Made by a program: the position numbers and the translations under genes | Notes under the pieces: generated by a model | What the model was told of the DNA's origin: nothing | Seen by the model: only the letters and a program-made list of their open reading frames with translations | Database searches by the model: none | NCBI GenBank assembly: GCA_963970005.1 | Contig: CAXAMN010021618.1 | Location: 409,045-473,044, forward strand | Reading direction: 5' to 3' | DNA length: 64,000 nt | DNA from: Durusdinium trenchii | Lineage: Eukaryota > Sar > Dinophyceae > Suessiales > Symbiodiniaceae | In this document: positions 32,500 through 41,856 of the stretch, piece after piece | How the letters are laid out: the number at the start of each line of letters is the position of its first letter | How positions within the stretch are numbered: the stretch's first letter is position 1

Positions 32500-34242
32500 A
32501 CTCAGCTCCTGTGGCGCAGACGAGCCCTTCATTGCCCTCGACTGCCAAGATGGACGGTGATGCCAAGCGATATGAACAGCGAGGCGTGTCGGCAGACAAA
32601 GGTGATGTGCATGCAGCGATCAAGACGCTTGACAACAAAAAAAATAAAGTCTCGGAAAGATTGGAAAGAATAGAGAGAAAAGAAAGGTTTCAATTCCTTT
32701 TGCTTCTTTTTCTGGCGGTCCTTCATGATTTTCTGCATTAGAGGTCGTAGGGTGCTGAATGCGTGAGGCTCTCCAACAATTATTCACTTTGCATTGTTGT
32801 TTTGCGATGCCAAGCGATGAATAAATAGTATGAAGAAGCAGCAACGATGATGTTCTATTGTCTGGTCATATTCTGCAATTTCACAGCACAAATAAGACCA
32901 TTGCAGCTTGTGAGGAACATGGACAAGGGCCTTTTCCCAAGGGCATTTTGCAAAGTGGTTCCGGACTTCATCTCCAGGGATCCTACGCAAGCCATTGTCA
33001 TGCACGCGGATGGCGCAGGTACAAAGTCCTCGCTGGCGTACATTTATTGGAAGAAGACCGGGGATATCTCAGTTTGGAAAGGCCACTGGATTCGCGGGGG
33101 GGCATGTCCATGAATTTCAGGTCTCGATTGTGATATATGTATATATAACTATATAACATTATACATCCAGGAATTTACTGTATGTGTTTGGCACGCTTCA
33201 ATCCTGAAGGGTGCTTGTGCATCCACTAAACTTGCTGCAACATTACTTGCACCCCGCATTCCTTTGTGGTCTCCTCGCTGGATCAGGCATAGCCCAAGAT
33301 GCCTTGGTGATGAACCTGGATGATTTGCTGTGCGTGGGGATCACTGACAACATCTTGTTGTCCAGCACCATTGGCCGCAATAAGAACCTCATTCCACGCG
33401 AAGTGATTGGGGCAGTGATTGCTGGCACTGCTGCCCTGGTGGATGAACTCAACCGGCATGGAGTCGGCATCATCCTCACGGGTGGTGAGACGGCAGATGT
33501 CGGTGACCTGGTGCGGACCATCATTGTGGACTCCACGGTGGCTGCCCAAGTGCCCAGAAGCGATGTCATTGACAATGCCAACATCCGAGCCGGTGATGTG
33601 ATTGTCGCATTGTCATCTTCGGGTAGGGCCACTTATGAAGAAGGCTACAACAGCGGCATTGGCAGCAATGGCCTTACAGCAGCACGACATGACACCTTCA
33701 AACACTCCTTGGCAGCTGAGTTCCCTGAGTCTTTTGACCCCATGATGGCTCAGGAGCTGGTGTACAGTGGAAAGGTTGGACTAGAAGATCCCATTGACAT
33801 CGAAGGATTCGGCACCATCCCAGCGGGCAAGCTCCTTCTCTCGCCCACCAGAACGTATGGACCGATTGTGCAGAAGATTTTTGCTGCTGGCCTTCGCCAG
33901 CAGATCCACGGCATGGTCCATTGCTCAGGTGGTGCACAAACAAAGGTCTTGCATTTTGTGGATGCTGTCCATGTGATCAAGGACAATCTCATGAAGACTG
34001 CACCTGTATTCAGACTAATCCAGGCCAATTCGGGCACTCCATGGGAGGAGATGTACAAGGTATTCAACATGGGCCACCGCTTGGAGTTCTACACAAACCA
34101 GGAGGCGGCAGCAAAGATCATTGACATCTCCAAGACTTTTGGTGTCGAAGCACAGATTATCGGCAGGGTAGAGGCTCTCCAGCCGGGCAAGAAGAAGGTG
34201 ACGATCAAGTCTGAGCATGGCCTTTTTGAGTATGGCTCCTAA
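32500..34242 (+). CDS. purM: AIR synthetase (PurM) 2, Bacteroidetes-type, motifs intact
   Basis: Converts FGAM to AIR with ATP. Exon 1 carries MDGDAKRYEQRGVSADKGDV followed by HAAIKTLDN (32550-32637). Exon 2, about 32917-33081, reads MDKGLFPRAFCKVVPDFISR and MHADGAGTKSSLAYIYW. Exon 3, 33287-34242, begins IAQDALVMNLDDLLCVGITD, keeps TGGETADVGDLVRTIIVDST and HCSGGAQTKVLHFVD, and ends HGLFEYGS with TAA. The exon 2-3 intron has a GC donor at 33082. The sequence follows the long PurM form I associate with Bacteroidetes and is clearly unlike domain 1. The ATP motif Asp and the GGET Glu are both present. It is probably the working enzyme of this locus. Confidence 0.87.
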
Positions 34243-34381
34243 GCCTGGATTCCTTTTGGAAACTCTTCCAAGGTAGTAAAGTTAAGTTTCAACATCAGCT
34301 CTTTGAAACGCTGGGCTTTTGTGTTGACGTTGATAGCTTTGGGTGCGCAAACAAAGACATACCATCAATATACAAACTCTA

Positions 34382-34453
34382 TGTATTTTCGCCCCCCGTA
34401 AATTAAGATGCACCTCATGAATGCCTGTTCCGCAGTGATCGTGGTTCTAAGCT
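34382..34453 (+). repeat. split direct repeat A1
   Basis: TGTATTTTCGCCC through GTGGTTCTAAGCT, matched by A2 at 49060-49130 with one extra C. Confidence 0.9.
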
Positions 34454-34465
34454 TGGCCCCGGTGC

Positions 34466-35374
34466 ATGTCCTGCACTAGGTGTGGTTGCTTTCCACGGTC
34501 AGAGAACACCCTTTGCTTGTGCTGCAGGACCATTGGTCGACTTCGTGAGTTGGTGGAGGCTCCGCTTCTTTGCAGGGACCAGGAACAGGAGGCCCTTACA
34601 ATCCTGCGAGTGGCGGCAGGTGCCCTTCTGGATTTGGCGGAGCTCGCAGCTCCGAGGTTGGCTGCTGAGCGTGCGGCGGCAAATCCGCCTGGATACAACT
34701 CAGATCCCCTTCCTTCGAGGCCGCCGGTTGTTGCACCTCCCGTTGAGCCCATTGCACCAGAAGCGGGACGCCGGAGTGCTCCTGAGGTCGGCGCAGTCAA
34801 GCGTGAGGGTGACATTGAGGAGAGCAAGGAGCCGCTAGCCGAGGTTCACGAGACCATCCAAGACGACGCACCAGCCCCCGTCGAGGAGGACAAGAAGGCA
34901 GGCATTGAGGAGAAGGCAGCTCCTAACCGTAATCCGGGCGCAGAAAAGAAGAAGAGGAAGAGGCACAGGTCCTCAAAGAAGGCAGGTCAGGAAGAGAAGA
35001 AGCCCAAGCGCAAGAGGAAGGCAAAGCGTGAGGAGTCAAAGGGTGTTGAGGAGCAGGAGTCCACTCAGAAGGAGGTTGCACAGGTCGAGAAGGAGCCCGA
35101 TTGGTCGGGACTTGTTGAATCAGACCCAAGCTTCCTTGGACTTGCACCCATTCCCAAGGGAAGCGTCGCATCCCACTTCTCCCGGCTACCGCCACCTCCA
35201 CCGGCACCAGTCCGATCAGGACCTGTGGAGCCCAGTTATCCTCCCCCGCACCACGCGAGTGCAGACCGTCCGAGGAGCCCTTCGAGGAGCCCATCCTGGA
35301 CAATCCAACGACGCCCTAGGGGCACCAAGGGAGTCAAGCACCGTGAGCGAGGGTACAATTGGAGACGGTACTGA
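34466..35374 (+). CDS. Gag-like ORF 1 of the retrotransposon
   Basis: 302 residues. The N-terminus is Cys-rich (CTRCGC, CLCC), the middle is a long Glu/Lys-rich segment with KKKRKRHRSSKK and KPKRKRKAKR, and the C-terminal part is Pro-rich with RSPSRSPSW. The basic, disordered make-up and first position in the element suggest a nucleic-acid-binding Gag protein. No zinc knuckle of the CCHC type is seen. It ends 5 bases before the next ORF's ATG. Confidence 0.65.
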   Translation: MSCTRCGCFPRSENTLCLCCRTIGRLRELVEAPLLCRDQEQEALTILRVAAGALLDLAELAAPRLAAERAAANPPGYNSDPLPSRPPVVAPPVEPIAPEAGRRSAPEVGAVKREGDIEESKEPLAEVHETIQDDAPAPVEEDKKAGIEEKAAPNRNPGAEKKKRKRHRSSKKAGQEEKKPKRKRKAKREESKGVEEQESTQKEVAQVEKEPDWSGLVESDPSFLGLAPIPKGSVASHFSRLPPPPPAPVRSGPVEPSYPPPHHASADRPRSPSRSPSWTIQRRPRGTKGVKHRERGYNWRRY

Positions 35375-35379
35375 ACAGA

Positions 35380-36954
35380 ATGCCGCCCAAAGCAAAACCA
35401 AAGCCGAAGGCCCGTGTGAAGGCCAAAGCAAAACCCAAGGCTGCAGTCAGACGAATCCCACGACGAGGTGTTCTACGACGACCAGCAGTTGTTCCTCCGG
35501 TGGGTGTGGCTCCTGGGGATCGGGAGCCCTGGTCGGATGGTGGACTGGCTTCATTGAGGGATGTTCCGCTCGAGCAGCTGGGCCGCGGTGTGAAGGTGGT
35601 AGTGACAGAGGGATCCTACTTCACAGCACCTTGTCAAGCAGCGGGGGTTGTGGACAGGGTCGAGATCGAGTCCGGTCAAGTTCACCTTCACGCCAACCTC
35701 TCGGGTACGAACAACGAGAATCTTCTCAAGTACGCCTCGGGGAAGCCCCGGGGGTTGGTCAGGATACATCGGTGCGATGCGCACTGTACAGGAGACCGAG
35801 TTGCCGAGGACTTGATCCATTGCGTGAAAGCCCGTCTGAGGAAGTCCGACGACTTGGAAGAGGGCTGGATCGACAATCTGGTCACAGTCGAACCAGTCGA
35901 CGACGATCTCAAGGACCTACGTGCCCGGGGAGAAGACCTACCTGCCGGCCGAGGAGAACCAGCAGTCGGGGCACGGGAGCGGGCCCGCTCCTTGGGAAAG
36001 AAGGACACGAAGAAGAAGAAGAAGGACAAGAAGAGTCGAAAGCGCAAGAAGGGCGACCTCAGCTCCGGGGACAATAAGCCCAAGGAGAAGAAGGTTGTGA
36101 GAGCCAAGAGAGAGGACATTGCATCAGGGACTTCGTCTTCGGCTTCAAGCACGGTCGACCTGAGTGGGCGGAAGCCGCGTTCGGCCTCCATCAAACCTCT
36201 CAAAGCCCTCTATGCGGGGACAGGCCTCGACCCGAAGGAGAAAGTCCGAAAGAAGGTCGCAAAGAGAGCTCGGCGCAAGGGGCGCAAGGCCAAGGACACC
36301 AAGTCGGGGTCCTCAGAGGAGAACTCATCGAGCGCTTCAAGCAGTCACGATGGGGAAGCTCTGGATTCGACTCTCTTCGACCCGGACACCAGGCTACAGA
36401 AGATCGCCGAGTTCGCTCCGGGAGCTTTGGCTGCTCAAGCCTTGCAGGCCATGAGATCAGGGCTCCTCCAGTCGATTGGGTCGGTCGATCGCCCGGGAGC
36501 ATTGGCTCCTGTTGGCTTGGCGTACTTCCGGCAGCAGCTCATTCGCCGGTCTACAGGTCCAGTACAACGGGAACTTGTGAACCTATGCACAGCGCTGGAT
36601 TGGTTGGTCAGGGGATCCCCTGCACGGGCCGCCGACGTGATCGCCCAGAGGATCAAGTCGATCGAGAGCAGCCTCAGCGGTTCTCACTGGTCAGTCTCCC
36701 AGAGGCTAGAGGTTTGTCCGCAGGACACTATGAGCCTTGCAGCAAAGGAGGAGCTTTCCTCAGCCCAACGGGCTGCGGCCGACGAGGCAAAGGTGACTTA
36801 TCTGGCAGGCCTGCCGGATGGCCGCCGCTCCAAGGGCAAGGGCAAGGAGAAAGACAAGGGGCAGCCAGTTCGCAAGGAGTTCGACAAGGGCAAGGGCCGC
36901 ACCTCAGGGAAAGGAGACAGCAGGAAGCAGAAGGAAGAGCAGGCAGCGAAATAG
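35380..36954 (+). CDS. Gag-like ORF 2 with histone-H1-like N-terminus
   Basis: 524 residues from MPPKAKPKPKARVKAKAKPK. The N-terminal KPKAK repeats resemble linker histone tails. A compact, less biased part follows (about residues 50-180, with GSYFTAPCQAAG and HRCDAHCTGD). Then come Lys-rich tracts (KKDTKKKKKDKKSRKRKK), Ser tracts, a helical region (FAPGALAAQALQAMRSGLLQ and LVNLCTALDWLVRG) and a basic tail. Probably the structural Gag; RNA or DNA binding is inferred from composition. The start is the first ATG after the stop of ORF 1. Confidence 0.65.
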   Translation: MPPKAKPKPKARVKAKAKPKAAVRRIPRRGVLRRPAVVPPVGVAPGDREPWSDGGLASLRDVPLEQLGRGVKVVVTEGSYFTAPCQAAGVVDRVEIESGQVHLHANLSGTNNENLLKYASGKPRGLVRIHRCDAHCTGDRVAEDLIHCVKARLRKSDDLEEGWIDNLVTVEPVDDDLKDLRARGEDLPAGRGEPAVGARERARSLGKKDTKKKKKDKKSRKRKKGDLSSGDNKPKEKKVVRAKREDIASGTSSSASSTVDLSGRKPRSASIKPLKALYAGTGLDPKEKVRKKVAKRARRKGRKAKDTKSGSSEENSSSASSSHDGEALDSTLFDPDTRLQKIAEFAPGALAAQALQAMRSGLLQSIGSVDRPGALAPVGLAYFRQQLIRRSTGPVQRELVNLCTALDWLVRGSPARAADVIAQRIKSIESSLSGSHWSVSQRLEVCPQDTMSLAAKEELSSAQRAAADEAKVTYLAGLPDGRRSKGKGKEKDKGQPVRKEFDKGKGRTSGKGDSRKQKEEQAAK

Positions 36955-36992
36955 CAGCCGTCAATGCAAGCCCACTTCAAGGGCCTGGGACT

Positions 36993-38045
36993 ATGAAGCC
37001 GGACCCGTCGGGACCTCGTGGCCCTCTTGAGGAAAGGCCGCTGATGGAGACGGGTGTGGCTGGCTTGGGAATTTGTGACCCACCTCGCCGTGATGGCAAG
37101 GTGGATGAGGCGGCTACGTCAGCCGTCGCCAGGAGCTATGATTTTCCACCAGCTCCTCCGCCCTTTGATCCAGTGGGGGGAGCTCTTCAAGATTTGGACA
37201 CTTGCCGACCGAGACTGAAAAATTCGTTTGAGCCTTTGGATCTTGATGGGACGCCGGTCGATCGAATCGGGGCAATCGTTCTTCAGAAACTCATGGAAGT
37301 TGCACCACTTCGCAGCAAGTCCTTTGGTAGGGGAAAGGCCGCCTTCTTTCCTTTGCCTACTTCCATGGGGGTGTTGAAGAACTTGTGGCCTGACATTCAT
37401 GAGTTGACGTTGAATTGGGTGGTTTGTGTTACGGTTGGTTTGAATTCGTTTTGGGGCGAACAAGTGCTGTCGGAGGAGCACGTTGCACCGGGACAGAGTG
37501 CGTGCTTGGACATGATCCGGCAAGAGGTTGAACGGTTCTGTCAACTTAAAGTTCAAACTGTGGGGGTTGACTGGCAGGCTTTCTTCTCTATCAAGGGCAT
37601 CGACTACAAGGGAGACGAGGTCAGAGTGGCTCGGTGGATTCGATGGGAGAATGTGTCCCCCGCGTTGCCCAAAGAGATAGGTCGTGTCCCGCTTCACGAA
37701 GTTTGCACCCAGGGTTGCCGTGAGTATGTTTTGTCGTTCGACTCCTTTCTGAAGCCGCGTGAAAAGTGGGGAAGTACAAAGGGCCCTCGGGTGATGGTAG
37801 AGGACGGAGCTTGGGGGGAGCTCTGCACGGGGTTGGTGTCAGCTGGAGTGTGTTGTTTCCTTGAAGAGGATCAGGTGTTCAACACGGGGAGCGGTCCGCT
37901 CCTAAACGGCCTGTTTGGAGTATCCAAGGAGGATTGGACTCCAGACGGGACAGAGATCTGTCGCCTGATTATGAATCTGGTGCCACTCAATAACATCTGT
38001 CAACCCCTTGGCGGAGACATCGACACTCTTCCCTCTTGGAGCATG
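36993..38045 (+). CDS. Pol, 5' part (RT N-terminal region), interrupted by a DNA transposon
   Basis: Carries the DIRS-type region ahead of the RT palm: SFGRGKAAFFPLPTSMGVLK, SCRL-type IRWENVSPALPKEIGR, and the RT opening ICRLIMNLVPLNNICQPLGG followed by DIDTLPSWSM. MNLVPLN is the usual RPLN-like motif ahead of the palm domain. The ATG at 36993 is the first in frame after ORF 2. At 38046 the inserted transposon breaks the frame. It resumes at 45219, and either plausible target duplication leaves the restored reading frame open, so the element was probably functional until the insertion. Confidence 0.8.
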
Positions 38046-38065
38046 CCCTTAGCTTCCGAGAAGCT
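38046..38065 (+). repeat. left terminal inverted repeat
   Basis: CCCTTAGCTTCCGAGAAGCT; its inner part AGCTTC-CGA-GAAGCT is itself palindromic. Confidence 0.9.
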
Positions 38066-38129
38066 ACTTTTTTTTCATTGCTCCAAAAAGTTGTCTGCCA
38101 GCCTGTTTTTTGGCTTCCAGGTTTTTTAT

Positions 38130-38245
38130 GTTAGAAGCCTCTGGAAGCCAAAAAAAAAAGGCTTCTAGAAATCCAAAAAAGAGGCTTCTAGAAGCCAAAA
38201 AAAGAGGCTTCTAGAAGTCAAAAAATATAGCTTCTGGAAATGTAT
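38130..38245. repeat. left subterminal palindrome array
   Basis: Repeated GGCTTCTAGAAGCC-type 14-base palindromes and degenerate copies separated by A runs. Likely transposase or accessory-protein binding sites by analogy with CACTA elements. Confidence 0.7.
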
Positions 38246-38317
38246 ATGTATAGATATTCTTATATATTTATATAACATCATGATACATTTATGCGCTGCA
38301 TCACTCTTTTGTCTATT

Positions 38318-40165
38318 TCATTTAGCCATTGCTGGCTTGGCTTGTCCAAGATGAGGGAATGGAGTGGCTGACATCCACCTCAGCAAGACCTTTTCAGAAG
38401 CCTTGCCAGGCTGGAATTTACCACCTCTGCGAAAAAATAAAGTTTGCAGTGACCCTGCAAATGTTTCACCCTTATAATTCCAGCTGTCTTTTGGATGGTT
38501 ACCAAGCTCAACCAAATCCAAAATGTGGGCCAAGAGGTGGAGCTTGGGCTTTGATCTCCACAATCGAACCTCTGAGCCATCACTGGCTTGGACTTCTGCT
38601 TCTAAAGCCATGTACTGGCTGATGAATTTTCTTCCAGCCTTCACCAGTTCTTGTTTGTTGGAGGCTTCTAAACTGTTGTACATATGGCTGCAGTACTTGG
38701 CCACTTTGTAGACAGCTTTCTCATGCCAGGTGCCTTCATGCAGGCATTGTCTTTTGCACAATGGTTCGAGAAGGGGGCAAAAATCCCTGACTTCATGGGC
38801 CTTGCAATCCAAAACTGGAGCTTTCTTTGGTTTGACTATATCCTTGACAGTCAACTTCTTGAGCCTTTTGCAGGCTGGAAAATCTCTTTCTTCATACATT
38901 TTTTGAATCTCTTGCCAGAGATTGGCACATCTTTCATCTTGAGAAGTGCCTGGAAAAGATGGCAGTAATTCTTTCAGAATTTGCCCTGCTGCCACAGCAA
39001 GACTGCCCTCATCACAAACATGCATCCAATCTGGCATGATGGTGCCATTACTGACATGGGGCAATTGAAACAAAGGATTGATTGACTTACCTCGATCCAT
39101 GAGGAAAGTCAAGTAGGCATCCTTGTCCATGGTTTTCTCCAACCTAGCCATGCTCTGGCTCATTTCCCTCCAGTTGTCTGGAGTGGCTTGGCACAGCCAG
39201 CAATTCCCTTTCTTCTCATTCCAAGTGCCTGCTCCAAAGTATTTACAATTCCAATCCCAATCAGATCGAATTTGGATGAGGGTTGCCTTCCCAGGCAGAG
39301 CTGCACCTGCCCTAAATTTTCTGTAGGCATCATGCTTCAGCCAGGGTGAGCCATCATGTCTGGCTGTGGGAAAAGTGCCTTTGTTCAGGCAATCGAAGCT
39401 CCAAAACAAAATTCCACATATTGCTTGGATTGTTTCTGCTGCTATCATTCTGGTATCGAGGCAGCAGATAGGAATCCTCATAGCTGAGAAAGCTGGGCTG
39501 CATGGCAAATTCATGGACCAAAAATCTAATGTGGATTGATTCATCCTGCCTTGTACAGGCACTCCATCACCATGCAGACCCAAGGGGTACATGGTCATAG
39601 GAGGGTTGCCATTGCTGGCACAGGCTTCATTCAATATTTTGCAATTGAATGTGCCTTCAACAGGCATGCCTTCCTGCCAAGCATTTGGCTGGGCGAAAAA
39701 TTTACCCAACCATTCATGCGGAAGAAGAAAGGGCAGCCACTGCTGGCTTAAATCATTGGACCTTCTCTTTGGGCTTTTCATTGGTATTTGCACCCAGTAG
39801 AGGTCAGGCCACTGATGTGTCTTTCTTAAATATCGATCCATGCTTCTAGCTGCATTCTTGTCTCTGCTTTCTTCAGAATCTGAGCCTTTTGCAGGCTTGC
39901 TTTTTTTCTTTTTGATTGGGTTAGCAAACTCTAAGCCAGCTGCATCAGCAGTTTGTAGCAGCTGGCTGATATCTTCAGCTGAAAGCTTATTTTGTTTGTA
40001 AAGGCTCACCACCTTTTCACCAAGCTTTTTTCTGGCTTGCATGGCCTCAGGTGATGGGGCCATTTCTGGCTTGGGAGGCTTCCAAAACATTGCTTCTTCC
40101 AGCTTTCTCTTTGGAGCAGCCCAAACATGGGTGAAACAAATCCAAAACCAAATGATCTTAGCCAT
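38318..40165 (-). CDS. probable DDE-type transposase of the nested element
   Basis: 615 residues. The start MAKIIWFWICFTHVW is the only early Met in frame. Basic low-complexity sequence fills residues 84-110. Possible DDE acids: Asp200 in LGLHGDGVPVQG, Asp379 or Asp385 in MPDWMHVCDEGSLAVAAG, and Glu567 in NYKGETFAGSLQ. A Cys pair (CWLC, 322-325) could bind zinc together with His at 381. SKPKLHLLAHILDL precedes the Glu, a pattern I associate with an abundant dinoflagellate transposon protein family. Similar DxxH and late-E layouts occur in CMC/Plavaka transposases. It is the 3'-most of four same-strand ORFs. The catalytic assignment is inference. Confidence 0.6.
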   Translation of the reverse strand: MAKIIWFWICFTHVWAAPKRKLEEAMFWKPPKPEMAPSPEAMQARKKLGEKVVSLYKQNKLSAEDISQLLQTADAAGLEFANPIKKKKSKPAKGSDSEESRDKNAARSMDRYLRKTHQWPDLYWVQIPMKSPKRRSNDLSQQWLPFLLPHEWLGKFFAQPNAWQEGMPVEGTFNCKILNEACASNGNPPMTMYPLGLHGDGVPVQGRMNQSTLDFWSMNLPCSPAFSAMRIPICCLDTRMIAAETIQAICGILFWSFDCLNKGTFPTARHDGSPWLKHDAYRKFRAGAALPGKATLIQIRSDWDWNCKYFGAGTWNEKKGNCWLCQATPDNWREMSQSMARLEKTMDKDAYLTFLMDRGKSINPLFQLPHVSNGTIMPDWMHVCDEGSLAVAAGQILKELLPSFPGTSQDERCANLWQEIQKMYEERDFPACKRLKKLTVKDIVKPKKAPVLDCKAHEVRDFCPLLEPLCKRQCLHEGTWHEKAVYKVAKYCSHMYNSLEASNKQELVKAGRKFISQYMALEAEVQASDGSEVRLWRSKPKLHLLAHILDLVELGNHPKDSWNYKGETFAGSLQTLFFRRGGKFQPGKASEKVLLRWMSATPFPHLGQAKPAMAK

Positions 40166-40339
40166 CTATGGTAAAAGTGCTTGAGCCAACATTTTTGGTT
40201 AAAGTAGCCCAGCCCATGGCCAAACCACACCCATCTGCAAACCTTTTTTGTCACTCATCTTAGCTGGTCAGGTCGGTCTGTTGCTTTAGCTGCTTAGCCA
40301 TTTCTGGCTGGGTCAAAACTGATGTCACCCATTGCTGGC

Positions 40340-41503
40340 TCAGATGATGTTTGCATTTTTGGCCCAGAGTCTGTGTGGGCCAACAGCCTTCTGCAGGCTT
40401 TTATAGTCATCATCTGCTTCCTTTTTCATTGATGCCATAGCCTCGATGTGCTCCTTGCCTTTCTCAGGCTCATCCAAGTTTTCTTTCCATTGGCCCAATC
40501 TTTCCAGCCATGCAGTCTTCGACTTGCTGTAAGTCTGTTCCAAACCATCCAGCTCTTGGATGCTTGCATCCAGTTGGCTGCTGTTAGCAGTGAGCTGAGC
40601 CTTTTTGCAGGCTTCTTTGAGGAGCAGCAGTTTGTCCACTGCTGTCCCTAAGGAAGTCACAGCCTTCTTCAGGCTTTTGTAGGTTGCCTTGTACTGCTCT
40701 TCCATGGTGGTCTCGACCTCATCCATTTCTGGCTTGGGTAGAGGCCTGTCAGGCTTGGGTTTGCCACCCAGAGTCACTTGGCTGGACTCTGGCACAGCCA
40801 TCAAAGCCTTCTCCACTTGCTGGAACTCAGGGGCTTGCAGGTCCTTGACCTCCTGGTGAGCTGCTGTGGTGGACTCATAACTTCTTTCCTTTTCAGTCGC
40901 AAGCTGCTTCTCAAGCTTGTATTGCTTGTGCCCCAGCTCTGCCCAAGCTTTGACCTCATGAGGTCTCTCAGGCAACCCCAGTACTGCAGCTTCTGCCAGC
41001 TTGTTGAAGTCTGGGTCTTGTGGGTCAGCACCCTGCAACTTGGCTATCTGGTACTTGGTCATCCAACCATCGATGACTTTGTCAGTCTTTTTGAGCCTTT
41101 CCAGGCTTTGTTTGTGTACACTGCGACTGGCTGCAGATTCATCCAGAAGGAAAGTGTTGTAGTAAAACTCTCTTTTGGCTTGTTGGCTTCCATTGGCACA
41201 TGCCTTGTCCCAGGCAGTCTTGAGGGCTGTGTCTCCAGCCTTGGCTTTCCTGGCAAGTTGCTGGTGCATGTCCTTCCAAGCATCTTTTGAAGGAGCAGGC
41301 AACTCCCCATCCTTCACTGCTCTAGCCTTTGCAGGCTTGGATTCAGTACTTGGGGCTTCCATAGCTGCTGCCTCAGAGGCTACAGAAGGAGTTGCCTCTG
41401 GAATGGCAGAGCCATCACTGGCTTTTGCTTTTGCTTTAGCCATTGCTTTCTTCTTGGGGGTTGGTGGCTCCACCTTCACATCGGGAGCTTTTCTTTTTGC
41501 CAT
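40340..41503 (-). CDS. Lys/Ala-rich coiled-coil protein of the nested element
   Basis: 387 residues from MAKRKAPDVKVEPPTPKKKA, chosen because the upstream in-frame sequence lies in an inverted-repeat spacer and reads as low complexity. The N-terminus is basic and nuclear-signal-like. The rest is predicted helical, with many Lys, Glu, Ala and Gln (ERLKKTDKVIDGWMTKYQIA, QYKATYKSLKKAVTSLGTAV). No known domain. A role as an accessory DNA-binding protein, like TNPA of CACTA elements, is possible but unproven. Confidence 0.55.
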   Translation of the reverse strand: MAKRKAPDVKVEPPTPKKKAMAKAKAKASDGSAIPEATPSVASEAAAMEAPSTESKPAKARAVKDGELPAPSKDAWKDMHQQLARKAKAGDTALKTAWDKACANGSQQAKREFYYNTFLLDESAASRSVHKQSLERLKKTDKVIDGWMTKYQIAKLQGADPQDPDFNKLAEAAVLGLPERPHEVKAWAELGHKQYKLEKQLATEKERSYESTTAAHQEVKDLQAPEFQQVEKALMAVPESSQVTLGGKPKPDRPLPKPEMDEVETTMEEQYKATYKSLKKAVTSLGTAVDKLLLLKEACKKAQLTANSSQLDASIQELDGLEQTYSKSKTAWLERLGQWKENLDEPEKGKEHIEAMASMKKEADDDYKSLQKAVGPHRLWAKNANII

Positions 41504-41589
41504 CTTGCTACAGACACTGGCCAGTTGTTTAAAGCTTGAGGTCAGAAAAATGGCTGCAGATTTTTTTTGGGTGGGGTTGAAAAATGTGA

Positions 41590-41712
41590 CCAGGAACTTT
41601 TTGGAACTTTCGGAACTTTTGGAACTTTTAGATTTATATAAGAAAACAATATCTAGGAATAGAAAGTTCCAAAAGTTCCATAGTCCAAAAGTTCCGAAAG
41701 TTCCTTTTTTCA
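41590..41712. repeat. inverted array of GGAACTTTT units in the spacer
   Basis: Three to four GGAACTTTTNG units on the left arm (about 41596-41632) face the same units reversed on the right arm (about 41668-41710) around a 30-base AT-rich loop. It lies just 5' of the coiled-coil ORF on the coding strand and so could be its promoter or a terminator of the ORF before it. Confidence 0.65.
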
Positions 41713-41856
41713 ACCCTTTCGAAGTACCACTGAAAGCAGGCAGGCGCACCTTTTTTTTTCCAAAAACTCTCAGCTGCAGTGCTGGTAGAATGCCTTTTCA
41801 GGCAGGGTGCCATTGCTGGCAAGTTGCCATTGCTGGCAAGTTGCCATTGCTGGCAT

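Noticed and set aside
23286-34242. Bacterial contamination as an explanation for the purine genes
   Set aside because: The genes are interrupted by dinoflagellate-style introns and lie in continuous eukaryotic sequence.
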